From positions 1-41,365 of the forward strand of contig JAPLHP010000036.1 of assembly GCA_026389585.1 (NCBI GenBank): a stretch of DNA of 41,365 nucleotides. The letters run 5' to 3'. The notes beneath the pieces are model-generated. The model was not told the DNA's origin and made no database searches. It saw only the letters and a list, made by a program, of their open reading frames with translations. Shown piece after piece: positions 8,812-16,958 of the stretch. Both the position numbers and the translations under genes were made by a program. The DNA comes from Chloroflexota bacterium (GTDB lineage: Bacteria > Chloroflexota > Dehalococcoidia > UBA2247 > RBG-13-53-26). Position 1 is the first letter of the stretch; each line of letters opens with the position of its first letter.

Positions 8812-8892
8812 CTACCTCTTGGTTTTCTTGGTCTTTGTAGCGGTTGCCTTGGCAGCAACCTTGGGTTTTCCTACCTTTGCCTTAGTAGCCAT
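8812..8892 (-). CDS. 26-residue lysine-rich basic peptide
   Basis: The minus-strand ATG at 8892 has a consensus AAGGAGGTG at 8901–8909 with an ideal eight-base spacer. The frame encodes MATKAKVGKPKVAAK followed by a Thr/Lys tail ending KKTKR, then TAG at 8812–8814. Nine of 26 residues are Lys and one is Arg; the rest are mainly Ala, Thr, Val and Gly. The composition resembles the C-terminal tail of histone H1-like or HU-extension proteins. A strong hairpin lies about 20 bases downstream. Perfect ribosome binding and a discrete terminator argue that it is expressed. Nucleic-acid binding is inferred only from charge. Confidence 0.6.
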   Translation of the reverse strand: MATKAKVGKPKVAAKATATKTKKTKR

Positions 8893-9287
8893 AGACTCCA
8901 CACCTCCTTCCGTTAGATGTGTTACACAACGGCTCAATTCTCCTCACTATCTCATGATTCGTAAAGCCCCAAATGGCCAAATATCATGAGCCAAAGCGCT
9001 CATATTCCAGGCTGATAACCTCATTGACTCTCACTGATACACCATTTATGGTCAGCGGTAGAGCGATTCTCATCTATTTGACTCGATACAATTGCTCTGC
9101 CATCAGAGTTCCGCCTCCTGATATCATGATCAAGGCTGAGTGTGGCCAAAACAGATGCGTCATCCCATTCACCAATGATGCAGCCGCCATAGCCACCTCT
9201 TGTCACCAGTCAAGCACTATCCGTGCGAGTAAGTCTATTTGACATGAGGCGCAGCCATCTTTAGAATGTGCTGAACAAGGAGGCCGT
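8893..9287. other. 395-base gap before the M16 peptidase
   Basis: The gap contains the Shine-Dalgarno of the minus-strand peptide gene at 8901–8909 and a strong plus-strand promoter at 9239–9267. A 61-codon minus frame at 9021–9206 has no recognisable domain or ribosome site. Nothing else is supported. Confidence 0.5.
9239..9267 (+). promoter_or_regulatory. Sigma-70-type promoter of the M16 peptidase
   Basis: TTGACA at 9239–9244 and TAGAAT at 9262–9267 are separated by exactly 17 bases. The start codon is 20 bases after the −10, giving a short leader. Confidence 0.75.
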
Positions 9288-10550
9288 GTGTATCAGAAAA
9301 GCGTTCTTGACAACAAGTTGAGAGTGGTAACGTCTAGCATGCCTCACACGCGTTCTGTGTCTGTGGGCGTGTTTATCGGTGCTGGTTCCCGTTACGAGAA
9401 GGCTGAACAGGCAGGGATATCCCACTTCATTGAGCATCTCTGCTTCAAAGGCACCGAGCGCAGACGCACGGCCAAAGAGATATCGGAGTCAATTGAAGGT
9501 GTTGGCGGATTGCTTAACGGCGGTACTGACAAGGAACTGACCATCTACTGGTGCAAGGTTGCCCGTACACATTTTTCACTGGCTGTAGATATCCTGGCCG
9601 ATATGCTGTCTTACTCCAGGTTTGATCCTGAAGAGATCGAGAAGGAGAGACAGGTAATTATCGAGGAGATCAACATGTGCCTCGATTCCCCTCAACAGCG
9701 GGTGGACTTGCTCATTGACGAAGTCATGTGGCCGAACCATCCCCTGGGGAGAGATATCGCTGGAACCAGGACCACGGTGGGCAAACTGATGCGGGAGGAT
9801 ATGCTCCGCCACTTTGACAGCCAGTATCTGGCCAACAATACAGTTGTGAGCGTTGCTGGTGACATCAGCCACCAGGAAGTGGTAGCCAGCATGGAAGAAA
9901 CCTTTGGACATTGGAAAAAGGGCATACGGCAGGAGTGGTATGCGGCTGACAGCCCACAGCAGGAGCCACGATTGCGAGTCGAGCGGCGCGACACAGAGCA
10001 GGCTCATTTTTGCCTCGCCCTGCCGGGCCTGTCACTCCAACATCCCGACCGATTCGCCTTAGACCTGCTCAATGCTGTGCTCGGTGAGGGCATGAGCAGC
10101 CGCCTCTTTCTGGAGATCAGGGAGAATAGAGGGCTGGCCTATGCCATCCACAGCTATGCAGACCACTTCCTGGATACAGGCGCGCTGATCGTCTATGCCG
10201 GGATTGACCCCAGACAACTTCCGGGCTGTGTCGAAGCAGTACTGGCAGAACTGAATCAACTGAAAAGGGAGGAGGTGCCCAAAGACGAGTTGAAGAAGGC
10301 AAAGGAATTCTGTAAGGGACGCCTGTTGCTGCGTATGGAGGATACGCGGAGCGTGTCTGGCTGGTTGGGGGGACAGGAGTTTTTGCTAGGGAATATTCTC
10401 ACCGTTGATGAGGTGGTATCCATAATCGACTCTATCCAGGTTGATGACATGATCCGGGTAGCCAGAGAACTGTTTGTGCCAGAGAGGCTTAACCTGGCGG
10501 TTGTTGGCCCTGTTGAAGAGAAGGACATCCAGGGGTTGCTCCACCTGTAG
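9288..10550 (+). CDS. M16 family zinc peptidase
   Basis: The 420-residue protein is a processing-peptidase/PqqL-type member of the pitrilysin family. The inverted zinc motif HFIEH is at 46–50, and the third ligand Glu lies in RQVIIEEINM near 126. The N-terminal peptidase domain is followed by the inactive homologous domain, including the NRGLAYAIHSY region near 280–290 typical of this family. The length matches single-chain bacterial M16 proteins such as the B. subtilis YmxG type. The GTG start at 9288 follows AAGGAGG at 9277–9283. It would act on peptides or misfolded small proteins in the cytoplasm; no signal peptide is seen. Confidence 0.9.
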   Translation: MYQKSVLDNKLRVVTSSMPHTRSVSVGVFIGAGSRYEKAEQAGISHFIEHLCFKGTERRRTAKEISESIEGVGGLLNGGTDKELTIYWCKVARTHFSLAVDILADMLSYSRFDPEEIEKERQVIIEEINMCLDSPQQRVDLLIDEVMWPNHPLGRDIAGTRTTVGKLMREDMLRHFDSQYLANNTVVSVAGDISHQEVVASMEETFGHWKKGIRQEWYAADSPQQEPRLRVERRDTEQAHFCLALPGLSLQHPDRFALDLLNAVLGEGMSSRLFLEIRENRGLAYAIHSYADHFLDTGALIVYAGIDPRQLPGCVEAVLAELNQLKREEVPKDELKKAKEFCKGRLLLRMEDTRSVSGWLGGQEFLLGNILTVDEVVSIIDSIQVDDMIRVARELFVPERLNLAVVGPVEEKDIQGLLHL

Positions 10551-10670
10551 ATGCCCCGTGACGCCATCAGGAGCTTTCCCGGCAAATGGTAGTCGGTGAT
10601 CCTTCGCTTTGGACAGCGGACCGGCAAGGGGTCTTGCACCGCCACGTTGGCGCTTGATACTTTCCGCTTC

Positions 10671-10698
10671 TTGACAGACAGATCAAAGGTGTTATACT
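10671..10698 (+). promoter_or_regulatory. Promoter of the pyrG–transaldolase–rho unit
   Basis: TTGACA at 10671–10676 and TATACT at 10693–10698 are separated by 16 bases. The leader to the coding region is about 50 bases. Confidence 0.75.
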
Positions 10699-10752
10699 TA
10701 TTTTCAGATCTAACTTTCCTCGCGAATTGTTTGTTTTCACCTTAAGGAGCCT

Positions 10753-12411
10753 ACGGCGAAGTATATCTTTATTACTGGTGGTGTGGTCAGTTCTGTAGGG
10801 AAAGGGATCACTGCCGCTTCTATAGGCAGGCTAATTAAGAGTCGCAATATCGCCGTCACCATCCAAAAACTGGACCCCTATCTCAACGTCGATCCAGGGA
10901 CTATGTCCCCATATCAACACGGTGAGGTCTTTGTCACCCGTGATGGTGCTGAAACAGACCTTGACCTGGGCCATTATGAGCGCTTTGTCGATATAGAGCT
11001 TACCACCGCGTCAAGCGTCACCACAGGCCAGATCTACAGCACAGTTATCGCCAAGGAAAGGCGAGGCGATTTCCTGGGCGGCACTATCCAGGTAGTGCCC
11101 CATGTTACCAATGAGATTAAAAGACGGATCCAAGAGGTGGGAGAGGAGAACGGGGCTTCAGTGGTAATCGTGGAGGTCGGTGGAACGGTGGGCGATATCG
11201 AGGGACTTCCATTCCTTGAAGCCATCCGCCAGATGCGTAGCGATGTAGGGCGAGACAATGTGCTCTATATCCATGTGACACTGCTGCCCTATATCTCATC
11301 AACCGGGGAGTTAAAGACCAAGCCCACACAACACAGCGTTAATGAGTTGCGTCGCATCGGTATCCAGCCCGATATTATTGTCTGCCGTAGCGACTACCCC
11401 GTACCTGAGGGAATGAAGGATAAGATATCCCTCTTCTGCAGCGTAGATAAGAGGGCAGTAATACCTCTCATGACTGTGCCAAATATTTATGAGGTTCCTA
11501 TTATCCTTGAGGAGGCCGGGCTGGGTAACCTGATGATGGAAATGCTGGGGCTACCTTCCGGCGACGAGGATATGCGCGAATGGCGGGCCATGGTAGAAAA
11601 AATGAAGGCCCCCAAGCAACCACTGCCTATCGCCCTGGTGGGCAAATATGTGGAGCTTCGGGATGCGTATATGTCGGTGCGGGAGGCGCTTCGTCACGCT
11701 GCCACACGCCTCGATCAAGAGGTGGATATCCACTGGGTTCAATCTGAGGACATCGAAAAGGACGAGGGGTACCTGGACAGACTTCTCGGCTCTGTGCAGG
11801 GGATACTGATCCCTGGAGGCTTCGGCGACAGGGGTATAGAGGGCATGATCAAGGCAGCCAAGTATGCTCGGGAACACAAGGTGCCATACCTGGGCCTCTG
11901 CCTGGGGATGCAAGTCATGGTCGTAGAGTTTGCCCGCCATGTTTTCAATTCAGATGAGCCCAATTCTACTGAATTCTCTCCTCAGACTCCATACCCCGTT
12001 ATCGATCTGCTGCCCGAACAGCGGGAGGTAAATGGGAAAGGGGGGACCATGAGGTTAGGGGCTTATCTCTGTTACCTCCAGAAAGGCAGCCGTGCCGCTG
12101 CTGCCTACGACGATCCGGTTGTCTACGAGCGTCACCGCCATCGATTTGAGTTTAATAACCAATTCCGCTATACTTTGGACGAGGCAGGGTTAACTGCCAG
12201 CGGTCTTTCCCCTGATGGCAAACTTGTCGAGATAGTTGAGCTCAGAGACCACCCCTGGATGATTGCTACTCAGTTTCATCCTGAATTCAAGTCAAGGCCT
12301 AATCGGCCTCATCCCCTTTTTAGTGACTTCATAAAAGCAGCAAAACAGACCATGCGAGAGGGAGCCCAGCATCCTCTGCCCTTGCGCCAGGGGGAGAAAG
12401 GGGAAATATAA
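10753..12411 (+). CDS. pyrG: CTP synthase
   Basis: This enzyme makes CTP from UTP, ATP and glutamine. The synthetase domain starts with [16 protein letters not shown] and holds the P-loop; the class I glutaminase domain has the nucleophile Cys in YLGLCLGMQ near residue 383 and the His-Glu pair in HPEF. Length is 552 residues if counted from ACG 10753, matching the family. The odd point is the start: homologues begin with Met exactly where ACG stands, and no ATG, GTG or TTG occurs between the in-frame TAA at 10711 and GTG 10783. Starting at GTG 10783 would remove the first beta strand. AAGGAG at 10744–10749 is three bases before the ACG. The 3' end overlaps the next gene by one base. Confidence 0.9.
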   Translation, partial: TAKYIFITGGVVSSVGKGITAASIGRLIKSRNIAVTIQKLDPYLNVDPGTMSPYQHGEVFVTRDGAETDLDLGHYERFVDIELTTASSVTTGQIYSTVIAKERRGDFLGGTIQVVPHVTNEIKRRIQEVGEENGASVVIVEVGGTVGDIEGLPFLEAIRQMRSDVGRDNVLYIHVTLLPYISSTGELKTKPTQHSVNELRRIGIQPDIIVCRSDYPVPEGMKDKISLFCSVDKRAVIPLMTVPNIYEVPIILEEAGLGNLMMEMLGLPSGDEDMREWRAMVEKMKAPKQPLPIALVGKYVELRDAYMSVREALRHAATRLDQEVDIHWVQSEDIEKDEGYLDRLLGSVQGILIPGGFGDRGIEGMIKAAKYAREHKVPYLGLCLGMQVMVVEFARHVFNSDEPNSTEFSPQTPYPVIDLLPEQREVNGKGGTMRLGAYLCYLQKGSRAAAAYDDPVVYERHRHRFEFNNQFRYTLDEAGLTASGLSPDGKLVEIVELRDHPWMIATQFHPEFKSRPNRPHPLFSDFIKAAKQTMREGAQHPLPLRQGEKGEI

Positions 12412-13064
12412 TGCGCCTTTTTCTGGACACGGCAGATATTGATCAAGTCCGCCAAGCAGTTAGACTGGGTGTTATAAGCGGGGTCACCACGAACCCCAGT
12501 CTGGTCTCAAAGGCAGGGTGGACCGATTATAAATCGGCTGTTCAGGAAATCTGCTCCCTGGTGAATGGCCCTGTTTCCGTGGAGGTTCTCAGTCAAGAAG
12601 CTAAATCCATGATTGAAGAGGCAAAGGCAATTGCTACCTGGTCGCCCCATGTGGTCATCAAAATCCCCGTCTGTGCTGCGGGCTTAGAGGCTACCTCCGT
12701 TCTATCAAAAGATAATGTCAGAGTAAATCTCACCCTCTGTTTCTCTCTTAACCAGGCACTCCTGGGGGCATTGTCAGGGGCCGCTTATGTCAGTCCTTTC
12801 GTGGGCAGGCTAGATGATGTAGGTCAGGATGGAATGGAGTTAGTAGCTGATATCGTGAAATGCTTTGATCACTATAAAAGGCCAACCCAGGTGATTGCTG
12901 CCAGCATTCGCCACCCGCTGCACTGTGTTGTTGCCGCTAAGGCAGGCGCACATATTGCGACAGTACCCTACAGTGTTTTGATGCAGATGATCAACCATCC
13001 GCTTACTACTACTGGTATCGCTCGATTCCTGGAAGACTCACAACGAGCTCTGGGCAAGGGTTAA
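12411..13064 (+). CDS. fsa: Transaldolase / fructose-6-phosphate aldolase family protein
   Basis: The 217-residue length and sequence match the short transaldolase subfamily (FSA/TalC type), which acts in the pentose-phosphate pathway or cleaves fructose 6-phosphate. [10 protein letters not shown] and GVTTNPSL are the first two conserved blocks. The Schiff-base lysine is Lys84 in HVVIKIPV, and YVSPFVGRLDD follows near 122–132. The ATG overlaps the stop of pyrG as TAATG, so translation is probably coupled. Whether the main activity is transaldolase or aldolase cannot be told from sequence alone. The trio pyrG–transaldolase–rho is an ordinary housekeeping order in related bacteria, as far as I recall. 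Confidence 0.9.
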   Translation: MRLFLDTADIDQVRQAVRLGVISGVTTNPSLVSKAGWTDYKSAVQEICSLVNGPVSVEVLSQEAKSMIEEAKAIATWSPHVVIKIPVCAAGLEATSVLSKDNVRVNLTLCFSLNQALLGALSGAAYVSPFVGRLDDVGQDGMELVADIVKCFDHYKRPTQVIAASIRHPLHCVVAAKAGAHIATVPYSVLMQMINHPLTTTGIARFLEDSQRALGKG

Positions 13065-13077
13065 GAGGAGAGGACAT

Positions 13078-14340
13078 ATGAATTTTGCCGAATTAGGTAC
13101 CAAGAAGAGAGAAGACCTGCTGGAGATAGCCAAAGACCTGGGCATCTCCGGCTACAGCACTCTCAAGAAACACGAACTTATCGTTTCTCTTCTTCAAAAT
13201 CAGGCAGAGAAGGAAGGCAATATCTTCGCCTGCGGCATATTGGAGATCACCTCCGAAGGTTACGGTTTTCTCCGGGGAGGGAATCTACTGCAGGGAGCCA
13301 ACGACGTTTACGTTTCCTCGTCTCAAATTCGCCGCTTTGGCCTCCGCACTGGCGACTCCGTGACGGGACAGGCCAGGCCTCCTAAGGAGGGAGAGAGATA
13401 TCAAAGCCTGCTCCGAGTGGAACTGGTCAATGACCAGGACCCTGAACAATCCAAAAGCCGACCTGCGTTCGAGTCTCTGACCCCCATCTTCCCGAATAAG
13501 ATGTTCAATCTCGAGACCACCCCCGAGAACCTCGCTTGCAGGCTGATTAACCTTATTGCCCCCATTGGCAGGGGACAGCGCGGGTTGATTGTTTCCCCTC
13601 CCAAGGCAGGCAAGACGATCCTTCTCAAGCAGATCGCCAATGCCATCTCCACTAACTATGAAGATGTGCATATTATGATCTGTCTCATCGGTGAGAGACC
13701 TGAAGAGGTAACCGACATGAAACGTTCGGCCAGGGGTGAGGTGATCAGCGCCACATTTGACGAAATGGTGGAGAATCAGACCCATGTGGCTGAACTGGCC
13801 ATGGAACGAGCGAAGCGTTTGGTTGAGGCAGGAACAGATGTCATCATCCTCCTGGACGGTATCACCCGCCTTACCAGGGCTTATAACCTGGGGGCTCCTT
13901 CCAGCGGAAGGACGCTCTCCGGTGGTATTGATCCGGCAGCCCTGTACCATCCAAAGCACTTCTTCGGCGCGGCTAGGAATATCGAGGAGGGCGGCAGTCT
14001 CACTATTCTGGCTACTTGCCTTATTGATACGGGCAGCCGTATGGACGACGTGATCTACGAAGAGTTCAAAGGCACCGGCAATATGGAGCTACACCTGGAG
14101 CGACGGCTCGCAGAGCGCCGCATCTTCCCTGCCATCGATATCCAGCGCAGTGGCACGAGACGCGAGGAACTGCTTGTAGATGAATTCACCTTGAAGCAGG
14201 CCTGGCTGCTGAGGCGCATGGCCCTCATGGTTTCGTCTGATTCATCCAGTTCGACAGATGCTACTCAACTTATTCTCGATCGCCTGGCAAAGACCAAGAA
14301 CAATGCTGAGTTCCTGGCCACATTGAACAAAGAAATTTAA
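13078..14340 (+). CDS. rho: Transcription termination factor Rho
   Basis: The 420-residue protein is a normal-length Rho helicase that releases RNA polymerase. The Rho N-terminal SAP-like domain ([20 protein letters not shown]) is at about 13–33. The cold-shock-like RNA-binding domain follows, with EGYGFLRGG at 60–68 and [15 protein letters not shown] at 76–90. The ATPase domain has the P-loop SPPKAGKT at 173–180, then [12 protein letters not shown] and the Walker B region [11 protein letters not shown]. There is no long N-terminal insertion. It starts 13 bases after the transaldolase stop, with GAGGAGAGG upstream. Its TAA shares the TTAA at 14337–14340 with the stop of the convergent pyrE. 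Confidence 0.95.
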   Translation: MNFAELGTKKREDLLEIAKDLGISGYSTLKKHELIVSLLQNQAEKEGNIFACGILEITSEGYGFLRGGNLLQGANDVYVSSSQIRRFGLRTGDSVTGQARPPKEGERYQSLLRVELVNDQDPEQSKSRPAFESLTPIFPNKMFNLETTPENLACRLINLIAPIGRGQRGLIVSPPKAGKTILLKQIANAISTNYEDVHIMICLIGERPEEVTDMKRSARGEVISATFDEMVENQTHVAELAMERAKRLVEAGTDVIILLDGITRLTRAYNLGAPSSGRTLSGGIDPAALYHPKHFFGAARNIEEGGSLTILATCLIDTGSRMDDVIYEEFKGTGNMELHLERRLAERRIFPAIDIQRSGTRREELLVDEFTLKQAWLLRRMALMVSSDSSSSTDATQLILDRLAKTKNNAEFLATLNKEI

Positions 14341-14921
14341 GCAGGCTGGCTTTCCCCGCTGCCGGGTTTTGACAAGGGTATTCCCTCCTTACACAAAGGA
14401 CACTCATCCGGTTTGTAAGTGGGAACAAGCGTTCGATAGCAACAAAAAAGAGGGGCCCCAAACCCAAAATCCACCCCTTCCTGACTTCTGTCTATCAGAA
14501 CCCCCACTCCTATCAACTGCCCACCCTTTCTCTTCACCTCGGCTATAACTTCACGGATAGAGCCCCCTGTGGTCAACACATCATCCACCACCAGAACTCT
14601 CTCCCCTGAAGTGATCTCAAACCCCCGGCGGAAGACCCGCGCAGTACCCTGCCTCTCAGCGAAGATATTGCGCACACCAAGCTGCCTCGCCACCTCATAA
14701 GCAATAATAACTCCTCCGGTCGTCGGCCCAGCCACCAGCCGGACCCCCTGACGTTGAAAATGACTCACAATCATCCCGCAGAGCCGCTCTGTGTAGCGGG
14801 GTTGTTCCAGCACCCGAAACTTCTCCCAATATATCGGCGAGTGCAGCCCTGAGGTGAGCTGGAAATGCCCCTCCATCACAGCACCTGCTTCCCTAAAGAT
14901 TCTCTCTGCTTCGCTGGTCAC
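14337..14921 (-). CDS. pyrE: Orotate phosphoribosyltransferase
   Basis: This 194-residue enzyme joins orotate to PRPP in pyrimidine synthesis. The PRPP-binding motif VVDDVLTTGGS lies at about 111–121, and GPTTGGVIIAYEVA and FAERQ are the flexible-loop and catalytic regions. A C-terminal extension carries CCYRTLVPTYKPDECPLC, a small zinc-ribbon-like Cys pattern found in some bacterial PyrE proteins. GTG 14921 is the chosen start, because GGAGGGAG at 14926–14933 is well placed; a longer frame reaching 14978 would overlap lepB. It lies 17 bases after lepB on the same strand. Its gene end overlaps rho by four bases. Confidence 0.92.
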   Translation of the reverse strand: MTSEAERIFREAGAVMEGHFQLTSGLHSPIYWEKFRVLEQPRYTERLCGMIVSHFQRQGVRLVAGPTTGGVIIAYEVARQLGVRNIFAERQGTARVFRRGFEITSGERVLVVDDVLTTGGSIREVIAEVKRKGGQLIGVGVLIDRSQEGVDFGFGAPLFCCYRTLVPTYKPDECPLCKEGIPLSKPGSGESQPA

Positions 14922-14938
14922 AGATCTCCCTCCAGTTC

Positions 14939-15466
14939 CTATTTCGTCGTCGCGGCGTAGCTGGGCGAGAGCCCCCAATCACGCAGCGGCCAATAGGAAA
15001 GCCACGTCTTGCCCACTATGTTCTCGCGGGGCACGGGGCCAAAGATATGGGAACCACTAGTAGCCGTACGGTTATCTCCAACAACAAAATACTCACCCTG
15101 TGGAACCTCTTTCAGAAAATCGCGGTAAGGGATCCTGGCAAATTCAATTGGGGTCTCTTCCAGTTTATATCCATTTATGTAAATCTCGCCCCCCCTGATC
15201 TCCACCGTATCACCTGGCATCCCGACTATCCTTTTGATAAGAAGCCGGCTTGGAATCTCCGGGCTGTTCAAAACAACCACATCACCCCTATCCGGAGAGG
15301 TGAAGCGGTATGTCAGTTTATCTACTATAAGATACTCTCCATCGTCAAAGCTCGGCTCCATGCTCCATCCTTCAACCCTGAAACTTTGCATGCTGAATTG
15401 AACCGCAGCAAAGACGACCAGTATTATGAGAACAGTCAATATGACATGGGCGACATTGGTTTTCAG
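14939..15466 (-). CDS. lepB: Signal peptidase I
   Basis: The 175-residue protein cleaves secretory signal peptides at the outer face of the membrane. A single N-terminal membrane anchor spans about residues 5–24. The catalytic Ser is in GWSMEPSFDD (about Ser35) and the general-base Lys is in RLLIKRIVGMPGD (about Lys78). The box GDNRTATSGSHIFGPVP near the end is also typical. The best start is CTG at 15466, because GAAGGAG at 15474–15480 is seven bases upstream and translation from there adds a basic residue before the anchor. TTG 15439 is the nearest conventional start but has no ribosome site. The gene is divergent from the ECF sigma gene. Confidence 0.88.
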   Translation of the reverse strand: MKTNVAHVILTVLIILVVFAAVQFSMQSFRVEGWSMEPSFDDGEYLIVDKLTYRFTSPDRGDVVVLNSPEIPSRLLIKRIVGMPGDTVEIRGGEIYINGYKLEETPIEFARIPYRDFLKEVPQGEYFVVGDNRTATSGSHIFGPVPRENIVGKTWLSYWPLRDWGLSPSYAATTK

Positions 15467-15498
15467 TCTTCAGCTCCTTCAGTAAACAGCAGATGTAG

Positions 15499-15506
15499 AT
15501 TATAAT
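15499..15506. promoter_or_regulatory. Palindromic −10-like box between lepB and the sigma gene
   Basis: ATTATAAT reads the same on both strands, so it offers a TATAAT to each of the divergent genes. No clear −35 is seen for either direction, as might be expected if an alternative sigma factor is used. Weak call. Confidence 0.3.
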
Positions 15507-15544
15507 CTATTCACCTCTTGTACTTCTACAGGAACCACAGAAAG

Positions 15545-16123
15545 ATGAGCATGGACGACTCCGATCTTGCCCAGGGCAGTAAAGAGGGTAACCTCGACAG
15601 TTTTAACATGCTTGTCGAGCGTCACCAGAAGACAGTGTATAACGTTGCTTTGCGGATGTTAGGTGATCCCAGCGCTGCTGAAGATGCCGCCCAGGATGCC
15701 TTTTTCTCCGCCTGGAAGAACATCCGCAGCTTCAGGGGAGGCAATTTCAGGGCCTGGCTATTGTGCATCACCTCCAATGTCTGCCGAGACCAACTGCGCA
15801 AACGCAAGCGCCATCCTTCAATCTCACTGGAATCACTGCCATTTGAGCCCAAGGAATCGTCCTCCAGTGAATCTCCTGAGGATCACGTGCTGCGTCGGGA
15901 GATAAGAGATCAGATCCAGAACGGGCTGGCCAATCTCCCATCGGAGCAACGGCTGGCGGTCATTCTCTGCGATATCCAGGAGCTAAGCTACGAGGAGATC
16001 GCCCAGGTTATGAAGTGCTCCCTGGGAACAGTGAGATCACGCATCAGCCGAGGCAGAGCCCAGTTACGTGACTATCTTCTAAAGAGGGAACTTCTCCCTC
16101 CTGGATTTCGTTTAGATAAATAG
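15545..16123 (+). CDS. ECF-type RNA polymerase sigma factor
   Basis: The 192-residue protein has sigma region 2 (FNMLVERHQKTVYNVALRM, then DAAQDAFFSAWKNIRSFRG) and region 4 (LPSEQRLAVILCDIQELSY, then EEIAQVMKCSLGTVRSRISR). There is no region 1 or 3, as is normal for extracytoplasmic-function sigma factors of the RpoE/SigW kind. ATG 15545 is the likely start; ATG 15551 is an alternative, and an upstream TTG at 15518 lacks a ribosome site. An anti-sigma gene follows 12 bases later. It probably directs RNA polymerase to stress genes, including perhaps its own operon; the signal is unknown. Confidence 0.92.
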   Translation: MSMDDSDLAQGSKEGNLDSFNMLVERHQKTVYNVALRMLGDPSAAEDAAQDAFFSAWKNIRSFRGGNFRAWLLCITSNVCRDQLRKRKRHPSISLESLPFEPKESSSSESPEDHVLRREIRDQIQNGLANLPSEQRLAVILCDIQELSYEEIAQVMKCSLGTVRSRISRGRAQLRDYLLKRELLPPGFRLDK

Positions 16124-16135
16124 AGGGATATAACT

Positions 16136-16771
16136 ATGTGGCGAGGGTTTGGGCGATTCAAGAAAATTAATTTTGGGGAAACGAATAAAACGAATGAGAG
16201 GCTCTCTGCCTACATAGACGGGCGCTTGAACACTCAGGAGCGGATTCGTTTGGAGCAGCATCTCCAGACCTGTCAGCGCTGTCAGGACGAGCTTGATTCG
16301 TTTCGGGCCACGGTGGACCTGCTGCACCAGGTGCCCCAGGTATCACCCTCACGCAGCTTCAGGGTGGCCCAGGCTGAGCCAGCGCCGCGATGGGCAGCTT
16401 TGCCGGTGCTGCGGCTGGCTACAGGTGCAGCTGCTGTCTTGCTGGTGCTGGCGTTTACTGCCGATTTAACCAATCTCTTTGCAACAACCCCCCAACCAAC
16501 AGAGCAAAGAGGCTCGTCATCCTCTCAATTGTCACCCGGAGAGAGCGATAATGAAAACTATTCATCCGATAAGGCAGGGCAGGACGACGGGGTAAACGGT
16601 GAAGGTGAGCTTAGCCTGTCAGCCGGGGAAGAGGGGCGCTGGCTGCGCCCGCTGGAGTACAGCCTGTCAGGAACAGTGGTTGTACTGGGAGGGGTGGCCA
16701 TTATCATGTGGCAGAAGTCGAGGAGAGAAAGGGCAAGAGAGGTTTCCAGGAGCAGCGAGCTCATCAAATGA
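16136..16771 (+). CDS. Zinc-finger anti-sigma factor, two membrane segments
   Basis: The 211-residue protein carries a ZAS anti-sigma motif His42-x3-Cys46-x2-Cys49 in HLQTCQRC, which binds the cognate sigma in ZAS proteins such as RsrA and ChrR. Two hydrophobic stretches follow, at about 90–114 and 176–193. Between them lies a Ser/Glu/Asp-rich, low-complexity segment (about 118–170) that is probably outside the cell, so both termini would be cytoplasmic. The family more often has one membrane helix. It starts 12 bases after the sigma gene with GAGGG upstream. Partnership with the sigma factor is inferred from order and motif. Confidence 0.85.
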   Translation: MWRGFGRFKKINFGETNKTNERLSAYIDGRLNTQERIRLEQHLQTCQRCQDELDSFRATVDLLHQVPQVSPSRSFRVAQAEPAPRWAALPVLRLATGAAAVLLVLAFTADLTNLFATTPQPTEQRGSSSSQLSPGESDNENYSSDKAGQDDGVNGEGELSLSAGEEGRWLRPLEYSLSGTVVVLGGVAIIMWQKSRRERAREVSRSSELIK

Positions 16772-16809
16772 TGGCTTGAGGGATGCGGCTCTGGAATGAC
16801 TCCCGGTTG

Positions 16810-16837
16810 GAGAGCCTGGCCAAGGCTCTCTTTTGTT
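16810..16837 (+). terminator. Intrinsic terminator of the sigma/anti-sigma operon
   Basis: An 8-bp stem GAGAGCCT/AGGCTCTC (16810–16817 with 16823–16830) encloses a five-base loop and is followed by TTTTGTT. It lies 39 bases after the anti-sigma stop. Confidence 0.8.
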
Positions 16838-16958
16838 GGCTCCATTACGGGGCGTTATTTGCAGTTTGAATTACCAGGTGCTAGAATGGCGGCCAGGTGA
16901 AGCATTGCCAAGTTTGATGCTTGGATGACTGATGCTGTAACCCAGGAGTTATAATCCT

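Noticed and set aside
9021-9206. A 61-codon minus-strand frame before the M16 peptidase
   Set aside because: No ribosome site or recognisable domain.
16838-16958. FMN riboswitch before ribD
   Set aside because: I looked for the conserved stretches of the RFN element in this leader and saw none.
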